The notes beneath the pieces are model-generated. The model saw only the letters and a program-made list of their open reading frames with translations, searched no databases and was not told the DNA's origin. From contig NZ_JACWMX010000003.1 of the NCBI RefSeq assembly GCF_014773245.1, forward strand, positions 124,001-188,000: a stretch of 64,000 bases of DNA, in the 5' to 3' direction. Below are positions 10,366-19,421 of this stretch, one piece after another (the first letter of the stretch is position 1; every line of letters begins with the position of its first letter). The position numbers and the translations under genes were made by a program. The stretch is from Mucilaginibacter glaciei (GTDB lineage Bacteria > Bacteroidota > Bacteroidia > Sphingobacteriales > Sphingobacteriaceae).

Positions 10366-10806
10366 ATGCGAAGCAGTGTAAAACAACAGGAAACTATCGA
10401 TTATTTTTTGAAGATAGTTTGGCAAACGGTTGCTAACCGTTACAACCAGATAGTTACCGAATTTGGCATTACACAATCTATCGGGTACCTGCTTATTAAT
10501 ATCGATGAGGAGGGTACAACTGTATCACAGGCGGCGGCATTGCTGGGCTTAAAATCGACCAGCTTATCGCGTATGCTTAACCAGTTGGAAGAAACCGGCC
10601 TTATTTACCGCAAAAGTAACCAGGGAGACAAGCGGTCTGTAAAGATCTTTTTGACCGACCTGGGTAAGGAAAAACGCCAGCAAGCTAAAGACGTAGTGAA
10701 GCAATTTAATAATTATCTGAATGCCCACATCAGCGAGGCCGATAAGCAATACCTGACGGATATGCTTAAGAAAATAAACCAGCTTACGGTTAATTACAAA
10801 CCCTGA
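10366..10806 (+). CDS. MarR-family transcriptional regulator
   Basis: This 146-residue winged-helix DNA-binding protein belongs to the MarR family, whose members act as dimers. The helix-turn-helix and wing are visible as TVSQAAALLGLKSTSLSRML, then NQLEETGLIYRKSNQGDKRS with the wing Asp-Lys-Arg, then VKIFLTDLGKE. The flanking helices form the dimer interface. I chose ATG 10366 over the upstream TTG at 10357, because that TTG is part of the apparent -7 box. The next gene, an FKBP-like lipoprotein, starts 91 bases on and seems to have its own -7 box, so co-transcription is uncertain. Effector and targets are unknown. Confidence 0.9.
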   Translation: MRSSVKQQETIDYFLKIVWQTVANRYNQIVTEFGITQSIGYLLINIDEEGTTVSQAAALLGLKSTSLSRMLNQLEETGLIYRKSNQGDKRSVKIFLTDLGKEKRQQAKDVVKQFNNYLNAHISEADKQYLTDMLKKINQLTVNYKP

Positions 10807-10874
10807 AACATCCCTTAAATGAAGCTGCCAATTGTTAAAAAGTGTTAAGCTGCCGTTTTTGAATTATAAAACAA

Positions 10875-10882
10875 TAAATTTG
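10875..10882 (+). promoter_or_regulatory. Bacteroidota -7 box (TAAATTTG) before the FKBP-like gene
   Basis: This is an exact TAnnTTTG match 15 bases before ATG 10898. It supports that start over an upstream in-frame TTG (10832), which would lie before the transcript start. Confidence 0.4.
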
Positions 10883-10897
10883 CCTTTTGAAAACGGG

Positions 10898-11404
10898 ATG
10901 AATAGGGTATTACTCATTTTACTGGTGTGTGTTGTTGGCTTTGCCTCCTGCAAAAAAGCAGTGAGCGAGGTTGATAAGATAAACGTGCAGGCGGGCGTAG
11001 ATAATAAGATCATATTAGATTATTTAGCTACGAACAGCCTAAGCAGTACCGCAAAACAGCTGGATAGTGCCGGCGTGGCTACCGGTATTTACTATGTGGT
11101 GCTGGCACCCGGCACTGGCAACGCGCTGTTTACCAACTCGACCAATATCACGGTAGATTTTACGGGTAAGGAACTGACAACCGGCAAATTGTTTACCAAC
11201 GCCAATAACTTTCATGCTACCTATGCTTTAGGCGCTGTAATAAGGGCCTGGAAATTAGCTATCCCCCAAATTAAAAAAGGCGGGCGAATACGAATATTAA
11301 CCCCATCACGTTATGCATACGGCGCTTATGACCAGCCGGATATAGGCCTGCCTGCAAACTCTGTGGTGGATTTTGATATTACACTTATAGATGTAACGAA
11401 CTGA
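10898..11404 (+). CDS. FKBP-like peptidyl-prolyl isomerase lipoprotein
   Basis: This 168-residue lipoprotein carries one FKBP-like domain. The signal peptide ends in the lipobox VGFASC (Cys18). The FKBP fold shows in ITVDFTGKELTTGKLFTN and VIRAWKLAIPQIKKGGRIRI, then LTPSRYAYG and a final DITLIDV strand. The family catalyses proline isomerisation of exported proteins. The canonical V-x-Y-T-G and D-x-S segments are changed, so activity is uncertain. The longer open frame upstream lacks a signal-peptide start and was not used. The gene is followed after 5 bases by a paralogue with two such domains, and the two probably form one operon. Confidence 0.85.
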   Translation: MNRVLLILLVCVVGFASCKKAVSEVDKINVQAGVDNKIILDYLATNSLSSTAKQLDSAGVATGIYYVVLAPGTGNALFTNSTNITVDFTGKELTTGKLFTNANNFHATYALGAVIRAWKLAIPQIKKGGRIRILTPSRYAYGAYDQPDIGLPANSVVDFDITLIDVTN

Positions 11405-11409
11405 TTTAG

Positions 11410-12369
11410 ATGAAACAACGAATTTTTACTTTATTACTATTAGCCGTTACCGGCTTTACTGCGTGCAAAAAAAGCCAGGAAGCAGATCCTGATATTAAAC
11501 AATACGATGACCAGCAAATACAGGGATATATAGCTGCCAATGGCCTGACCGGATTTGTTAAGGATACCGTAGCCGCGGATAGCTCGGGCATGTATTACAA
11601 GATCATTAACAAAGGCACCGGTGTGCCATTAGAATACTCTGACCGTGTTTCACTTGTATTTACGTTGAAGACTTTAGATGGTAAATACACTTCAAGCGAT
11701 ACTATTACAAATCATATTTATAGATACTTAGGCCAGTTGGCACCGTCTGCTACCGTGGCTGCCGCATCGTCGGCAAACTTGCCGATAGGTTTGCAGCAGG
11801 CTATCAAAAACATCCTGAAATATCGTGATGGCAGTATGCGTTTGCTGATCCCTTCGCGATTGGCATACGGTACAAAAGGGATTCAAAATGGCAGTATTAC
11901 AAATGTTAATACCAATATTGCAGGTAACCAAAGCTTGGAGTATTATGTACACGTTATAAATGACCAGCAGGTGTATGACGACCTGGTGATACGCAATTAT
12001 ATAACAGCCAATAATTTAACAGGCTACTCCAAAACAGCCAGCGGTATTTATTATAAAAATGTGGTGGCCGGCGATAATGTGGCTATTATTGGTAGCAATT
12101 CTACCTATTCGGCAAATTACACGTTAAAGCTTTTAAATAATGTTCAGTTAGAAGTTGGTACTTCAGCCAATACTTCGTTTACTAACGGGGTGTCGGCAAC
12201 AGAGCCGGTTGCGGGTGTCAAAGAGATTTTGTTGGGCAAATCCGTCGGGTCTGCAGTTTCCATGATAATACCGTCCAGGTTAGCTTACGGCATTTCGGGG
12301 AGTTCTACTACAATTCCTTCTAACGCTCCTTTATATTTCGATTTTCAAATAGTTACGGTAACTAATTAA
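11410..12369 (+). CDS. Tandem two-domain FKBP-like lipoprotein
   Basis: This 319-residue lipoprotein has a signal peptide with lipobox VTGFTAC (Cys19). It carries two FKBP-like domains. The first spans about residues 40-180 (GLQQAIKNILKYRDGSMRLL, then IPSRLAYGTKGI). The second spans about 185-319 (GVKEILLGKSVGSAVSMIIP, then SRLAYGISGSS and a final DFQIVTV). Both keep the PSRLAYG core, but the usual catalytic-loop aspartate and aromatic residues are poorly kept, especially in domain 2. It lies 5 bases after the single-domain paralogue and probably shares its transcript. It may act as a chaperone or binding lipoprotein instead of an isomerase (inference). Confidence 0.83.
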   Translation: MKQRIFTLLLLAVTGFTACKKSQEADPDIKQYDDQQIQGYIAANGLTGFVKDTVAADSSGMYYKIINKGTGVPLEYSDRVSLVFTLKTLDGKYTSSDTITNHIYRYLGQLAPSATVAAASSANLPIGLQQAIKNILKYRDGSMRLLIPSRLAYGTKGIQNGSITNVNTNIAGNQSLEYYVHVINDQQVYDDLVIRNYITANNLTGYSKTASGIYYKNVVAGDNVAIIGSNSTYSANYTLKLLNNVQLEVGTSANTSFTNGVSATEPVAGVKEILLGKSVGSAVSMIIPSRLAYGISGSSTTIPSNAPLYFDFQIVTVTN

Positions 12370-12379
12370 GCATAAAATA

Positions 12380-13696
12380 TTATTTGCTCAGCGCCTCCTT
12401 AAATACTTTTAAGCAGCGTTCGCGGGCAAAGGAATGATCTACAATGGGTTTTGGATATTTGCTAAAGTCGGCATATTCCGGAACCCATTTTTTTACGTAT
12501 TGTAATTTCGGGTCGAATTTTTTCAACTGGCTCTCCGGGTTAAAAATACGGAAGTAAGGCGCGGCATCTGTACCGCTGCCGGCCGCCCATTGCCAGCCAC
12601 CCACGTTACTTGCGGCTTCATAATCTAACAACTTACGGGCAAAATACCGCTCGCCCCAGCGCCAGTCGATCAGCAGGTCCTTACATAAAAAACTGGCCAC
12701 CACCATGCGTACCCGGTTGTGCATATAACCGGTGGCATTCAGCTCGCGCATGCCGGCGTCTACCAGCGGGAAACCTGTTTCGCCCTTGCACCAGGCCTGG
12801 TACTGTTCCTCGTCATTTATCCATTTGATGTTATCATATTCGGGCCGGAAGGCATAATCTATCGTTTGCGGAAAATGATACATTATAACGCTGTAAAATT
12901 CCCGCCAGATCAGTTCATTCAGCCAGGTTTTTTCGTGCGCTTTGTTGGCATCCCGTGCGCAGCGCCTGATGCTTACCGTGCCAAAGCGTAAATGTATGCC
13001 GATGTGCGATGTGCCCGTTATGGCCGGGAAATCGCGGTTTTTTGCATAGTCGGCAATTACCTTATCGTATTCTTTTTCGGGATAGGTGATAGGGCTTTTC
13101 TCAAAACCCATATCCTGCAAAGACGGCACCGCAGGTGACCGGAATGTGAGCAGGTTTTTAAAATACTTTTCGGTAGGATAGGCCTTTAGGTAAAAGGGCT
13201 TTAACTTTTGATACCATTTGTTTTTATAAGGCGTATAAACCGTATAGGGCTTGCCATCATCCTTGGTTACCTCGTCTTTTTCAAATATGACCTGGTCTTT
13301 GTAGGTATTGAACGGGATATCGTGTTTTGCCAACAACTTTTTAATTGCTTCATCACGCTCTTTGGCGTAACCAGGCTCGTAATCATGATTGGTATAAACG
13401 CCTGCAATAGTGTATTCCTTGATGAGCGCTGCCCAGGCGTGTTCGGGTTTGTCATATACAACCAACAAGCCGCTATGGTGCTTGTGGCATTCTTTGTTGA
13501 TCTCTTCAATAGCCTTGTAAATAAAGGTTACCCGGGCATCGTCCTTATCTTCCAGTTTATCCAGTATCTCTTTGTCGAAAATAAACAGGGGCAAAACCGG
13601 GTTGCCACTTTTAAGGGCATGGTACAAGCCGGCATTATCTTCCATCCGTAAATCGCGGCGAAACCAAAAAATGCTTACAGGGGTGCTCTTATCCAT
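12380..13696 (-). CDS. Deoxyribodipyrimidine photolyase (class I, cryptochrome/photolyase family)
   Basis: This 438-residue FAD enzyme uses blue light to split cyclobutane pyrimidine dimers in DNA. The N-terminal Rossmann antenna domain starts SIFWFRRDLRMEDNAGLYHA. The C-terminal helical FAD domain has WLNELIWREFY, TGFPLVDAGMRELNATGYMH, NRVRMVVASFLCKDLLIDWR and the FAD and Trp-chain segment at residues 363-387 (SNVGGWQWAAGSGTDAAPYF). The WQWAAGTG-like run is typical of CPD photolyases. The start codon lies inside the 3' end of the SDR gene upstream (8-base overlap), so the two are translationally coupled. A second member of the superfamily, a cryptochrome DASH, lies at 19849. Confidence 0.95.
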   Translation of the reverse strand: MDKSTPVSIFWFRRDLRMEDNAGLYHALKSGNPVLPLFIFDKEILDKLEDKDDARVTFIYKAIEEINKECHKHHSGLLVVYDKPEHAWAALIKEYTIAGVYTNHDYEPGYAKERDEAIKKLLAKHDIPFNTYKDQVIFEKDEVTKDDGKPYTVYTPYKNKWYQKLKPFYLKAYPTEKYFKNLLTFRSPAVPSLQDMGFEKSPITYPEKEYDKVIADYAKNRDFPAITGTSHIGIHLRFGTVSIRRCARDANKAHEKTWLNELIWREFYSVIMYHFPQTIDYAFRPEYDNIKWINDEEQYQAWCKGETGFPLVDAGMRELNATGYMHNRVRMVVASFLCKDLLIDWRWGERYFARKLLDYEAASNVGGWQWAAGSGTDAAPYFRIFNPESQLKKFDPKLQYVKKWVPEYADFSKYPKPIVDHSFARERCLKVFKEALSK

Positions 13697-14600
13697 ATAT
13701 TTCTTTTAATGCCGATGCGATATCGGAGTAGGCAAAGCTATAACCGGCATCTTGTATTTTTTGTGAAGATACACGCGTACTGCCTAATACGACAGCGCCC
13801 ATTTCGCCCAATAATAGTTTAATTACAAATTCAGGCACGTTAGGCGCCCAAAATGGGCGGTTAAGTTGTTTGGCCACTGCGTGGCTCATGTGCGTGTTGG
13901 TCACCGGGTGGGGGGCAACCATGTTATACACACTTGCCATGGTTTCGCTCTCAATACCATCCAGGTACATATCTACCACATCGCGGTGATGGATCCAGGG
14001 AATCCATTGCTTGCCGGTGCCAATAGGCGAGCCGACGCCAAACTTTGCGGGTAGTGCCAGCTGCGGCAATGCGCCGCCGTCTTTAGTCAAAACAACGCCC
14101 GTACGGTATTTTAAAATACGCAAGCCGAATGCCTGGCCTTCATCCACTGCCTTTTCCCATTCTATGCAGCAGGTGCCTAAAAAATCGTGTTGCGGCATGC
14201 TGTCTTCGGTAAGCAGTTCATCGCCCCGGTCACTGTAATACCCCGTCGCCGATGCCGATACCACCGATTTTACTTGGTTGGGTTTCTTTTTCATCAGGCT
14301 GTAAATCAACCCGATGGTTTTGGTGCGGCTGTCTACCAGTAGTTTTTTGCGCTCGTCTGTCCACCGTTTATCGGCAATGCCGGCACCGGCTAAATGTACA
14401 ATCGTGTCTACCCCATCCAGGCAGGCTTCGTCTATCTGCCCTTTATCCACATCCCATAAAAAGGTTTTTACCTGAGGGTCTTTGCCTTCCGTACGGCTTA
14501 AGTGGCATACCCGGTAGCCCTTTGCCAATAGGGCCAGTGTAAGTTGTTTACCTATCAGCCCGGTACCGCCGGTAATTAATATATTTTTTTTAGTACTCAT
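13689..14600 (-). CDS. TIGR01777-family NAD-dependent epimerase/SDR protein
   Basis: This 303-residue extended SDR protein of the YfcH/SDR39U1 type starts with a Rossmann nucleotide-binding motif, NILITGGTGLIGKQLTLALL. Other family marks are VDTIVHLAGAGIADKRWTDE, SASATGYYSDRG and the C-terminal GEMGAVVLGSTRVSSQKIQD. The substrate is unknown for the whole family. It overlaps the photolyase gene by 8 bases. Genes of this family often stand beside photolyase genes. Upstream lies a run of ten ACTCACC heptamers between this gene and the preceding minus-strand gene. Confidence 0.92.
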   Translation of the reverse strand: MSTKKNILITGGTGLIGKQLTLALLAKGYRVCHLSRTEGKDPQVKTFLWDVDKGQIDEACLDGVDTIVHLAGAGIADKRWTDERKKLLVDSRTKTIGLIYSLMKKKPNQVKSVVSASATGYYSDRGDELLTEDSMPQHDFLGTCCIEWEKAVDEGQAFGLRILKYRTGVVLTKDGGALPQLALPAKFGVGSPIGTGKQWIPWIHHRDVVDMYLDGIESETMASVYNMVAPHPVTNTHMSHAVAKQLNRPFWAPNVPEFVIKLLLGEMGAVVLGSTRVSSQKIQDAGYSFAYSDIASALKEIYG

Positions 14601-14630
14601 TAAAACTTAGTTCTTTTAATATAACTTCTT

Positions 14631-14703
14631 ACCACTCACCACTCACCACTCACCACTCACCACTCACCACTCACCACTCACCACTCACCACTCACCACTC
14701 ACC
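14631..14703. repeat. Tandem heptanucleotide repeat (ACTCACC)x10
   Basis: Ten perfect copies of ACTCACC occupy 14634-14703, preceded by a partial ACC at 14631. The array ends about 30 bases upstream of the start codon of the SDR-photolyase operon (ATG 14600, minus strand), so it is in the leader or promoter region. Length change by slippage is likely. Confidence 0.97.
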
Positions 14704-14712
14704 AATAACCAC

Positions 14713-16152
14713 TCACAATTTATAATTCACAATTTCCCTTGCCATACCCTTGAAAATAAACAAGTGGAAAGGCCACATGGTGTACCAATATAACCTTCCG
14801 AAAAGGCCGCGGGGCCTAAAGGTAGCTACCTGGCTTAAAAAAGTTTTTTGGTTGCGCTCAATTATTTTGAACTCCAGCCAGGCCTCGCCGGGCAGTTTCA
14901 TCTCGGCATAAAGTAACAGGCGGCAGTTAACGTTATCGGCCAGTAGCACGCGCCAAAAATCAATCACATCACCGGCAGATACCGTAACATTACTGGTGCG
15001 GCCGCGCCGAATGCCTACGCCACCAACCAGTTTATCTAAAAAACCGCGCAAGTTCCAGATCCAGTCCCAGTAGTACCAGCCGCGGTTACCGCCAATTGCC
15101 ATGATGTTGTTAAGCACCTCTTTCGTATCACGCTCAAAAGGTTGTTTTACCTTATATTCTACCGTGCCGTTTTGGGGTACTTTTATCTGGTCCATAAAAC
15201 CTGAGGTAAGATAACCCTTGTTAAGGGCATCCTTCCAGCTGCTCACTACCGAGTTTTGTTCTATCTTGTTAAAGGCCAGTTCCAGTGCTTCTTCATAGGT
15301 GATGCAATGGCGTTTTACTACAGTATCTATATCATGATTTTTCATGATGGTTTCGTTCTTCATGCTGTCTACCAGGCTTTGCGCCAGCGAATAGCTGGTA
15401 GAGGTGACAAAGTATAACCAGTAGGAAGAAATCTTGGGCGACAGGAATGGTATAATAATGATATGCCTTTTTAGTTTCCGCACCTTTGCATAAGTGAGCA
15501 TCATCTCTTTAAAAGTAAGGATGTCCGGGCCGCCGATATCGAATGTTTTGTTGAATGCAACTTCATTTAATAACACACCTTCTAAATAACCCAGCACATC
15601 GCGGATGGCAATTGGCTGGCATTTGGAATTTACCCAGCGCGGTACGGTCATTACAGGCAATTTTTCGGTCAGATCTCTAATGATCTCGAACGATGAACTC
15701 CCCGAGCCGATAATTATGGCTGCCCGCAATACGGTTAACGCTGCCTTGCTTTCACTGAGTACATCTTCCACATGCCTGCGCGAGCTCAAATGATCAGACA
15801 GGTCAGAATCATTGGTGATACCACTTAAATAAATTATCTGCCGGCAATTGGTTTGATCTATCTGCCTGGCAAAATTTTCTGCCGATTGTGCCTCCAGTTT
15901 ACCAAAATCGCCGGACTGCGACATGGAATGCACCAGGTAGTAAGCGGCGTCAATATCTGCGGGAAAATGTTCTATACTTTCGGGGTGCAGCAAATCGCCG
16001 GTGAGGAGGGTAACCTTATCGGTATAATCGCTTTGTTCATGAAAACGCCGCTTATCGCGTACCAGGCACACCACATTGTGGCCCGCCTGCAGCAGCACCG
16101 GGATGAGCCGTGTACCTATATATCCGTTGGCGCCTGCCAGTAGTATTTTCAT
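14713..16152 (-). CDS. SDR-family NAD(P)-binding protein with C-terminal DUF2867 domain
   Basis: This 479-residue two-domain protein starts with an atypical SDR Rossmann domain (KILLAGANGYIGTRLIPVLL) that carries the VHSMSQSGDFGKLE and YLSGI segments. From about residue 330 it has a DUF2867 region (NRGWYYWDWIWNLRGFLDKL, then DFWRVLLADNVNCRLLLYAE, then a WLEFKI strand, ending in a membrane-like WYTMWPFHLFIFKGMA). It belongs to a known two-domain family of unknown substrate. It is on the same strand as the SDR-photolyase pair but separated from it by the heptamer array, so it may be the first gene of the same unit. Confidence 0.9.
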   Translation of the reverse strand: MKILLAGANGYIGTRLIPVLLQAGHNVVCLVRDKRRFHEQSDYTDKVTLLTGDLLHPESIEHFPADIDAAYYLVHSMSQSGDFGKLEAQSAENFARQIDQTNCRQIIYLSGITNDSDLSDHLSSRRHVEDVLSESKAALTVLRAAIIIGSGSSSFEIIRDLTEKLPVMTVPRWVNSKCQPIAIRDVLGYLEGVLLNEVAFNKTFDIGGPDILTFKEMMLTYAKVRKLKRHIIIIPFLSPKISSYWLYFVTSTSYSLAQSLVDSMKNETIMKNHDIDTVVKRHCITYEEALELAFNKIEQNSVVSSWKDALNKGYLTSGFMDQIKVPQNGTVEYKVKQPFERDTKEVLNNIMAIGGNRGWYYWDWIWNLRGFLDKLVGGVGIRRGRTSNVTVSAGDVIDFWRVLLADNVNCRLLLYAEMKLPGEAWLEFKIIERNQKTFLSQVATFRPRGLFGRLYWYTMWPFHLFIFKGMAREIVNYKL

Positions 16153-16461
16153 GATAGTATTGCAACAACAGAAATGGCCGTGTGTTTTGATTGATACCGC
16201 AGCAAAAAATTAATGGTTGCTGCTTTGTTTCGCCCCATTTTGGTTTGAATAAATTTTATGGTATTATTCTTGGTCATTATTAGTATCCGTGGATGGTTTA
16301 TTTACGTATCTAACCTAAATGAATAAACCCGGCGCAAGTTTAAGGGGAATTATTGCCCGATAAAAGTAACAATGGCCACAATTAGGCTAACCATTTTAAA
16401 ACCTTCCCGCTACGGGTTGAACTGATACAAAATACTGTTTAAACAATAAAGGAATAACGCC
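16153..16461. other. Intergenic region, nothing recognised
   Basis: These 309 bases separate two divergent genes. I saw no exact -7 box, strong hairpin, repeat or RNA gene in it. Confidence 0.5.
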
Positions 16462-16674
16462 ATGATGTCGCCACATTTTCAAAAACTACTGATTACGCTT
16501 TTTTTAATGCTGATTATCTCTTTAGTAGTATTGGCCCTTTACTGCCGGAATAAATCGCAATCTTACATCGGCACGGGCCGGGTAGCCGAAATCGAGGCAT
16601 GGTCTATAAAAGCAGCTTTTAGCTGGATACTTTCCGGCGGTTTATCAATCGGCTTTATACTTATGATTTTATAA
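16462..16674 (+). CDS. Small membrane protein with two predicted TM segments
   Basis: This 70-residue open frame starts with two methionines. It has one strongly hydrophobic helix at residues 9-27 (LLITLFLMLIISLVVLALY), a short charged stretch, and a second helix at about 50-70 (AAFSWILSGGLSIGFILMIL). No family is recognised. It ends one base before the stop of the convergent ABC1 gene. The protein-like pattern argues for a real gene, but the short length keeps confidence moderate. Confidence 0.5.
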   Translation: MMSPHFQKLLITLFLMLIISLVVLALYCRNKSQSYIGTGRVAEIEAWSIKAAFSWILSGGLSIGFILMIL

Positions 16675-18015
16675 CTATAAAACAGCCTCCACATGCGGCT
16701 TGTATGTATCTGTTTTTACGTTAGCCTTTAATTCGTGCAATATATTGTATAGCCCAAAATTGGTACGGTTTACATAAATAAAGTGCTTAACGCCACGCGC
16801 CTGTTTAAACTCAGGCATCTTAGCTACCTTTTCTCCAAAACTGAACAAGTCTTCAAAAAAGGCGGTCTCGCTAAAATCAAAATGATCTGTAATGTAGGGC
16901 TTGGCAAACAGGCTGATCATCTGCTTAAAGGTGGTATAATAAAAGTCAACCTGCGCCGGGGTATCGTTTGGCAATATCATTTCCAGCTTACGGAAGGCTT
17001 TGATAGTATCTTCTTTACTGTCGAATAAATTTGTAGAGGTAAGCGAGAAGAAAGGATAATAAAAATCATCGGGCATTACCTTGATGCAACCGAAATCGAT
17101 GGCGCCTAACTTACCATCCGGGGTTATCATAAAATTGCCGGGGTGCGGGTCGGCATGCACAGCGCGCATTTCATGTTGCTGAAAGTTATAAAAATCCCAC
17201 AACGCCTGGCCAATGGTATTACGTAATTCCTGAGATGGATTAGTAGCCAAAAACTCTTTCAGGTGCATTCCTTCCAGCCAACCCATAGTAATGATACGCT
17301 TGCTGGATAATTCGGGGTAATACTTAGGGAATACAATATTATCGAGGTTGGCACACGCTTCAGAAAACTCGATGGACCGGCGTACTTCCAGCTCGTAGTC
17401 GGTTTCTTCTAACAGACGTTCTTCCACCTCACGCATGTACACATCCAGTTCCTTTTCGCTCATGCCGAGCATACGGAATGCAAAGGGCTTGATCAGTTTC
17501 AGGTCGGATGAAATAGAATCGCCCACGCCTGGGTACTGGATCTTTACCGCCAGCTTTTTACCGTTCAGTTCTGCCCGGTGCACCTGCCCAATAGAAGCGG
17601 CGTTGGTAGATCGGATATTGAACTTATCATAGATCTGATCGGGGTTTTTACCGAAATATTTTTTGAACGTTTGCACAATAAGCGGCCCGGATAAAGGCGG
17701 CGCATTATATTGCGATTGCGTGAACTTATCTACATACGCTTGCGGCAGCAGGTTTTTATCCATGCTCAGCATCTGCGCTACTTTCAATGCACTGCCCTTT
17801 AACTCGCTTAACGATTGATATATATCCGCAGCATTATCCTCATTCAACTCAGATTTATCCATATCCGGGTTAAACAGTTTTTTGGAGTAGTGTTTAATAT
17901 AGTTACCGCCAATTTTAAAGCCTGTTTTTACAAATTTGGCGCTACGTTCCACCTTAGTGGTGGGGATACTATTTTGTTCTTTCGATGTGTTATCGCTCAT
18001 GTTGTTTTTACTCAA
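16675..18015 (-). CDS. ABC1/AarF (UbiB-like) atypical kinase
   Basis: This 446-residue protein belongs to the ABC1/UbiB atypical kinase family, linked to quinone biosynthesis and lipid or redox stress. Visible motifs are the ABC1 K-x-x-Q helix (GSALKVAQML, 74-83), the Ala-rich nucleotide loop AASIGQVHRA (139-148), the ATP Lys K158 (AVKIQYPG), the catalytic segment VHADPHPGNF (286-295, with D289 and N294) and the metal motif DFG (307-309). There is no obvious C-terminal membrane helix, unlike E. coli UbiB. The start overlaps the 3' end of the HAD gene by 8 bases, giving a TetR-HAD-ABC1 operon on the minus strand. Confidence 0.93.
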   Translation of the reverse strand: MSKNNMSDNTSKEQNSIPTTKVERSAKFVKTGFKIGGNYIKHYSKKLFNPDMDKSELNEDNAADIYQSLSELKGSALKVAQMLSMDKNLLPQAYVDKFTQSQYNAPPLSGPLIVQTFKKYFGKNPDQIYDKFNIRSTNAASIGQVHRAELNGKKLAVKIQYPGVGDSISSDLKLIKPFAFRMLGMSEKELDVYMREVEERLLEETDYELEVRRSIEFSEACANLDNIVFPKYYPELSSKRIITMGWLEGMHLKEFLATNPSQELRNTIGQALWDFYNFQQHEMRAVHADPHPGNFMITPDGKLGAIDFGCIKVMPDDFYYPFFSLTSTNLFDSKEDTIKAFRKLEMILPNDTPAQVDFYYTTFKQMISLFAKPYITDHFDFSETAFFEDLFSFGEKVAKMPEFKQARGVKHFIYVNRTNFGLYNILHELKANVKTDTYKPHVEAVL

Positions 18016-18739
18016 ATAATACAGCCAGTTGTTGCGGCGTCAAATCCGCATAATCATCAATAACAAGGCTGGCTACCTTGCTAATTACCCCCGCAGGGTG
18101 TGCGGTAGTGATGCCTGCTACCTTCATGCCTGCACTGTTGCCGGCCTTTAAACCCGCGGTAGAATCTTCAAAAACCACGCAACGCGCCGGATCGGTACTT
18201 AACTCTTCGGCAGCCTTTAAAAATATCTGCGGACTTGGTTTAGGTTCGCTTACCATGCTGCCAATAATAACAGCATCAAAGTATTGGCGGATAGGTATGG
18301 CGTTAAAAATAAAATCAACATCCTCCATGTCTGACGATGTTGCCACCGCCATCTTTACACCTGCATCTTTAAGTTTGGCCAGGAAGTTTTCTAAGCCTTT
18401 AATAGGTTTTAGGTACGGTAAAAAAGCTTGCTGATAAAAGTGCTTCTTTTCATCTGAAATGGCTTGCACAGTGGCTTCATCAGCCTGGCCAAAGTACCTG
18501 CGTACCGTTTCGGCTATCGGTATCCCGCTAATTTCGGCTTTGTAGGTTTCATTACTTAATTCGGGCAACCCTTTTAATTTAAAAAGTTGCTGCCACGCCT
18601 TATAGTGAAACGGCGTATTATCAACCAAGGTGCCATCCATATCAAAGATGACTGCGAAACCTGACTTTCCTAAGTACTCTCCGGCCAAGTGTGTCTTAAT
18701 ATTCTGATTACTATTACTCAATATATTTTTATAAACCAT
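18008..18739 (-). CDS. HAD-superfamily hydrolase (beta-phosphoglucomutase-like)
   Basis: This 243-residue phosphatase or phosphomutase has the HAD motif I nucleophile and acid (D33 and D35 in VIFDMDGTLVDN), a helical cap (FHYKAWQQLFKLKGLPELSN), motif II (MAVATSSD), motif III (K in SEPKPSPQIF) and motif IV (VVFEDSTAGLKAGNSAGMKV). These mark the beta-PGM/phosphoglycolate phosphatase subfamily. The first 27 residues are an unusual extension; another start inside them is possible, since the domain begins at about residue 27. It sits between the TetR gene (28-base gap) and the ABC1 gene (8-base overlap). Confidence 0.92.
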   Translation of the reverse strand: MVYKNILSNSNQNIKTHLAGEYLGKSGFAVIFDMDGTLVDNTPFHYKAWQQLFKLKGLPELSNETYKAEISGIPIAETVRRYFGQADEATVQAISDEKKHFYQQAFLPYLKPIKGLENFLAKLKDAGVKMAVATSSDMEDVDFIFNAIPIRQYFDAVIIGSMVSEPKPSPQIFLKAAEELSTDPARCVVFEDSTAGLKAGNSAGMKVAGITTAHPAGVISKVASLVIDDYADLTPQQLAVLFE

Positions 18740-18767
18740 CTCCTTTGGAGAGGGTAGGGTGAGGCGT

Positions 18768-19421
18768 TTATAAACCCATCCTCTCTTTCATTCCGCCATT
18801 CTTAACCAAAAACTTGCCATACTCGAACAAGTTATCTATCGGCGAACGCTGAAACAGGTCGAACGTTACATTTACACCCTTCTCAATCGCTTCATCGGTT
18901 CTTTCAAACCCTGCCGAAATATCATTGATCCAAAAATTCAACACAAAACCAAACTGGATCCAAAGAGCATCTTTGTAACGCTTGCTGAAGAATTTACGGT
19001 CGGTTAATTCGGTACTTTCAATACCATCGTTCAAGATTTCCTGTGAAAAGTTTTCAAAGGCATCTTTCAGGCCCTCCATTACACGCGGTGTGCTCATTCC
19101 TTTTGGCTGTTTTTTAAGGCTGTAAACAGCAAAACTGCGGTGGCCCTTGAGTAATTCAAAGAAGCTGTAAAAAAACGACAACGCTTTTTCGCGCGACGAA
19201 TACTGCCCCCAAACTTCCTGTGTTTTTATTTCGAGGATGGTTTTGTTGGCCAGATCTGTCCATACGCTTTGCTCAATAGCGTCAAATGAACCGAAGTATC
19301 GGTAAAATTCCTCTTCGGGCATTTTATTTTTTTTAGCAAATACATAAACCGATTTAGGTTGTGCACCTTCTGTCAGTACAAAATCCATATACGCTTTCTG
19401 GATGCTTTCAATAGTAGCCAT
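18768..19421 (-). CDS. TetR/AcrR-family transcriptional regulator
   Basis: This 217-residue protein has an N-terminal TetR-type helix-turn-helix of low conservation (TEGAQPKSVYVFAKKNKMPE, then EEFYRYFGSFDAIEQSVW). The remainder is a helical ligand or dimer domain containing ALSFFYSFFELLKGHRSFAV. It is the first gene of the minus-strand operon with the HAD and ABC1 genes, so it probably regulates them (inference from position). A near -7 box (TAACTTTA) lies upstream. Confidence 0.85.
   Translation of the reverse strand: MATIESIQKAYMDFVLTEGAQPKSVYVFAKKNKMPEEEFYRYFGSFDAIEQSVWTDLANKTILEIKTQEVWGQYSSREKALSFFYSFFELLKGHRSFAVYSLKKQPKGMSTPRVMEGLKDAFENFSQEILNDGIESTELTDRKFFSKRYKDALWIQFGFVLNFWINDISAGFERTDEAIEKGVNVTFDLFQRSPIDNLFEYGKFLVKNGGMKERMGL

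Noticed and set aside
13208..13651. 147-codon plus-strand frame
   Set aside because: It lies wholly opposite the photolyase gene and has no family features.
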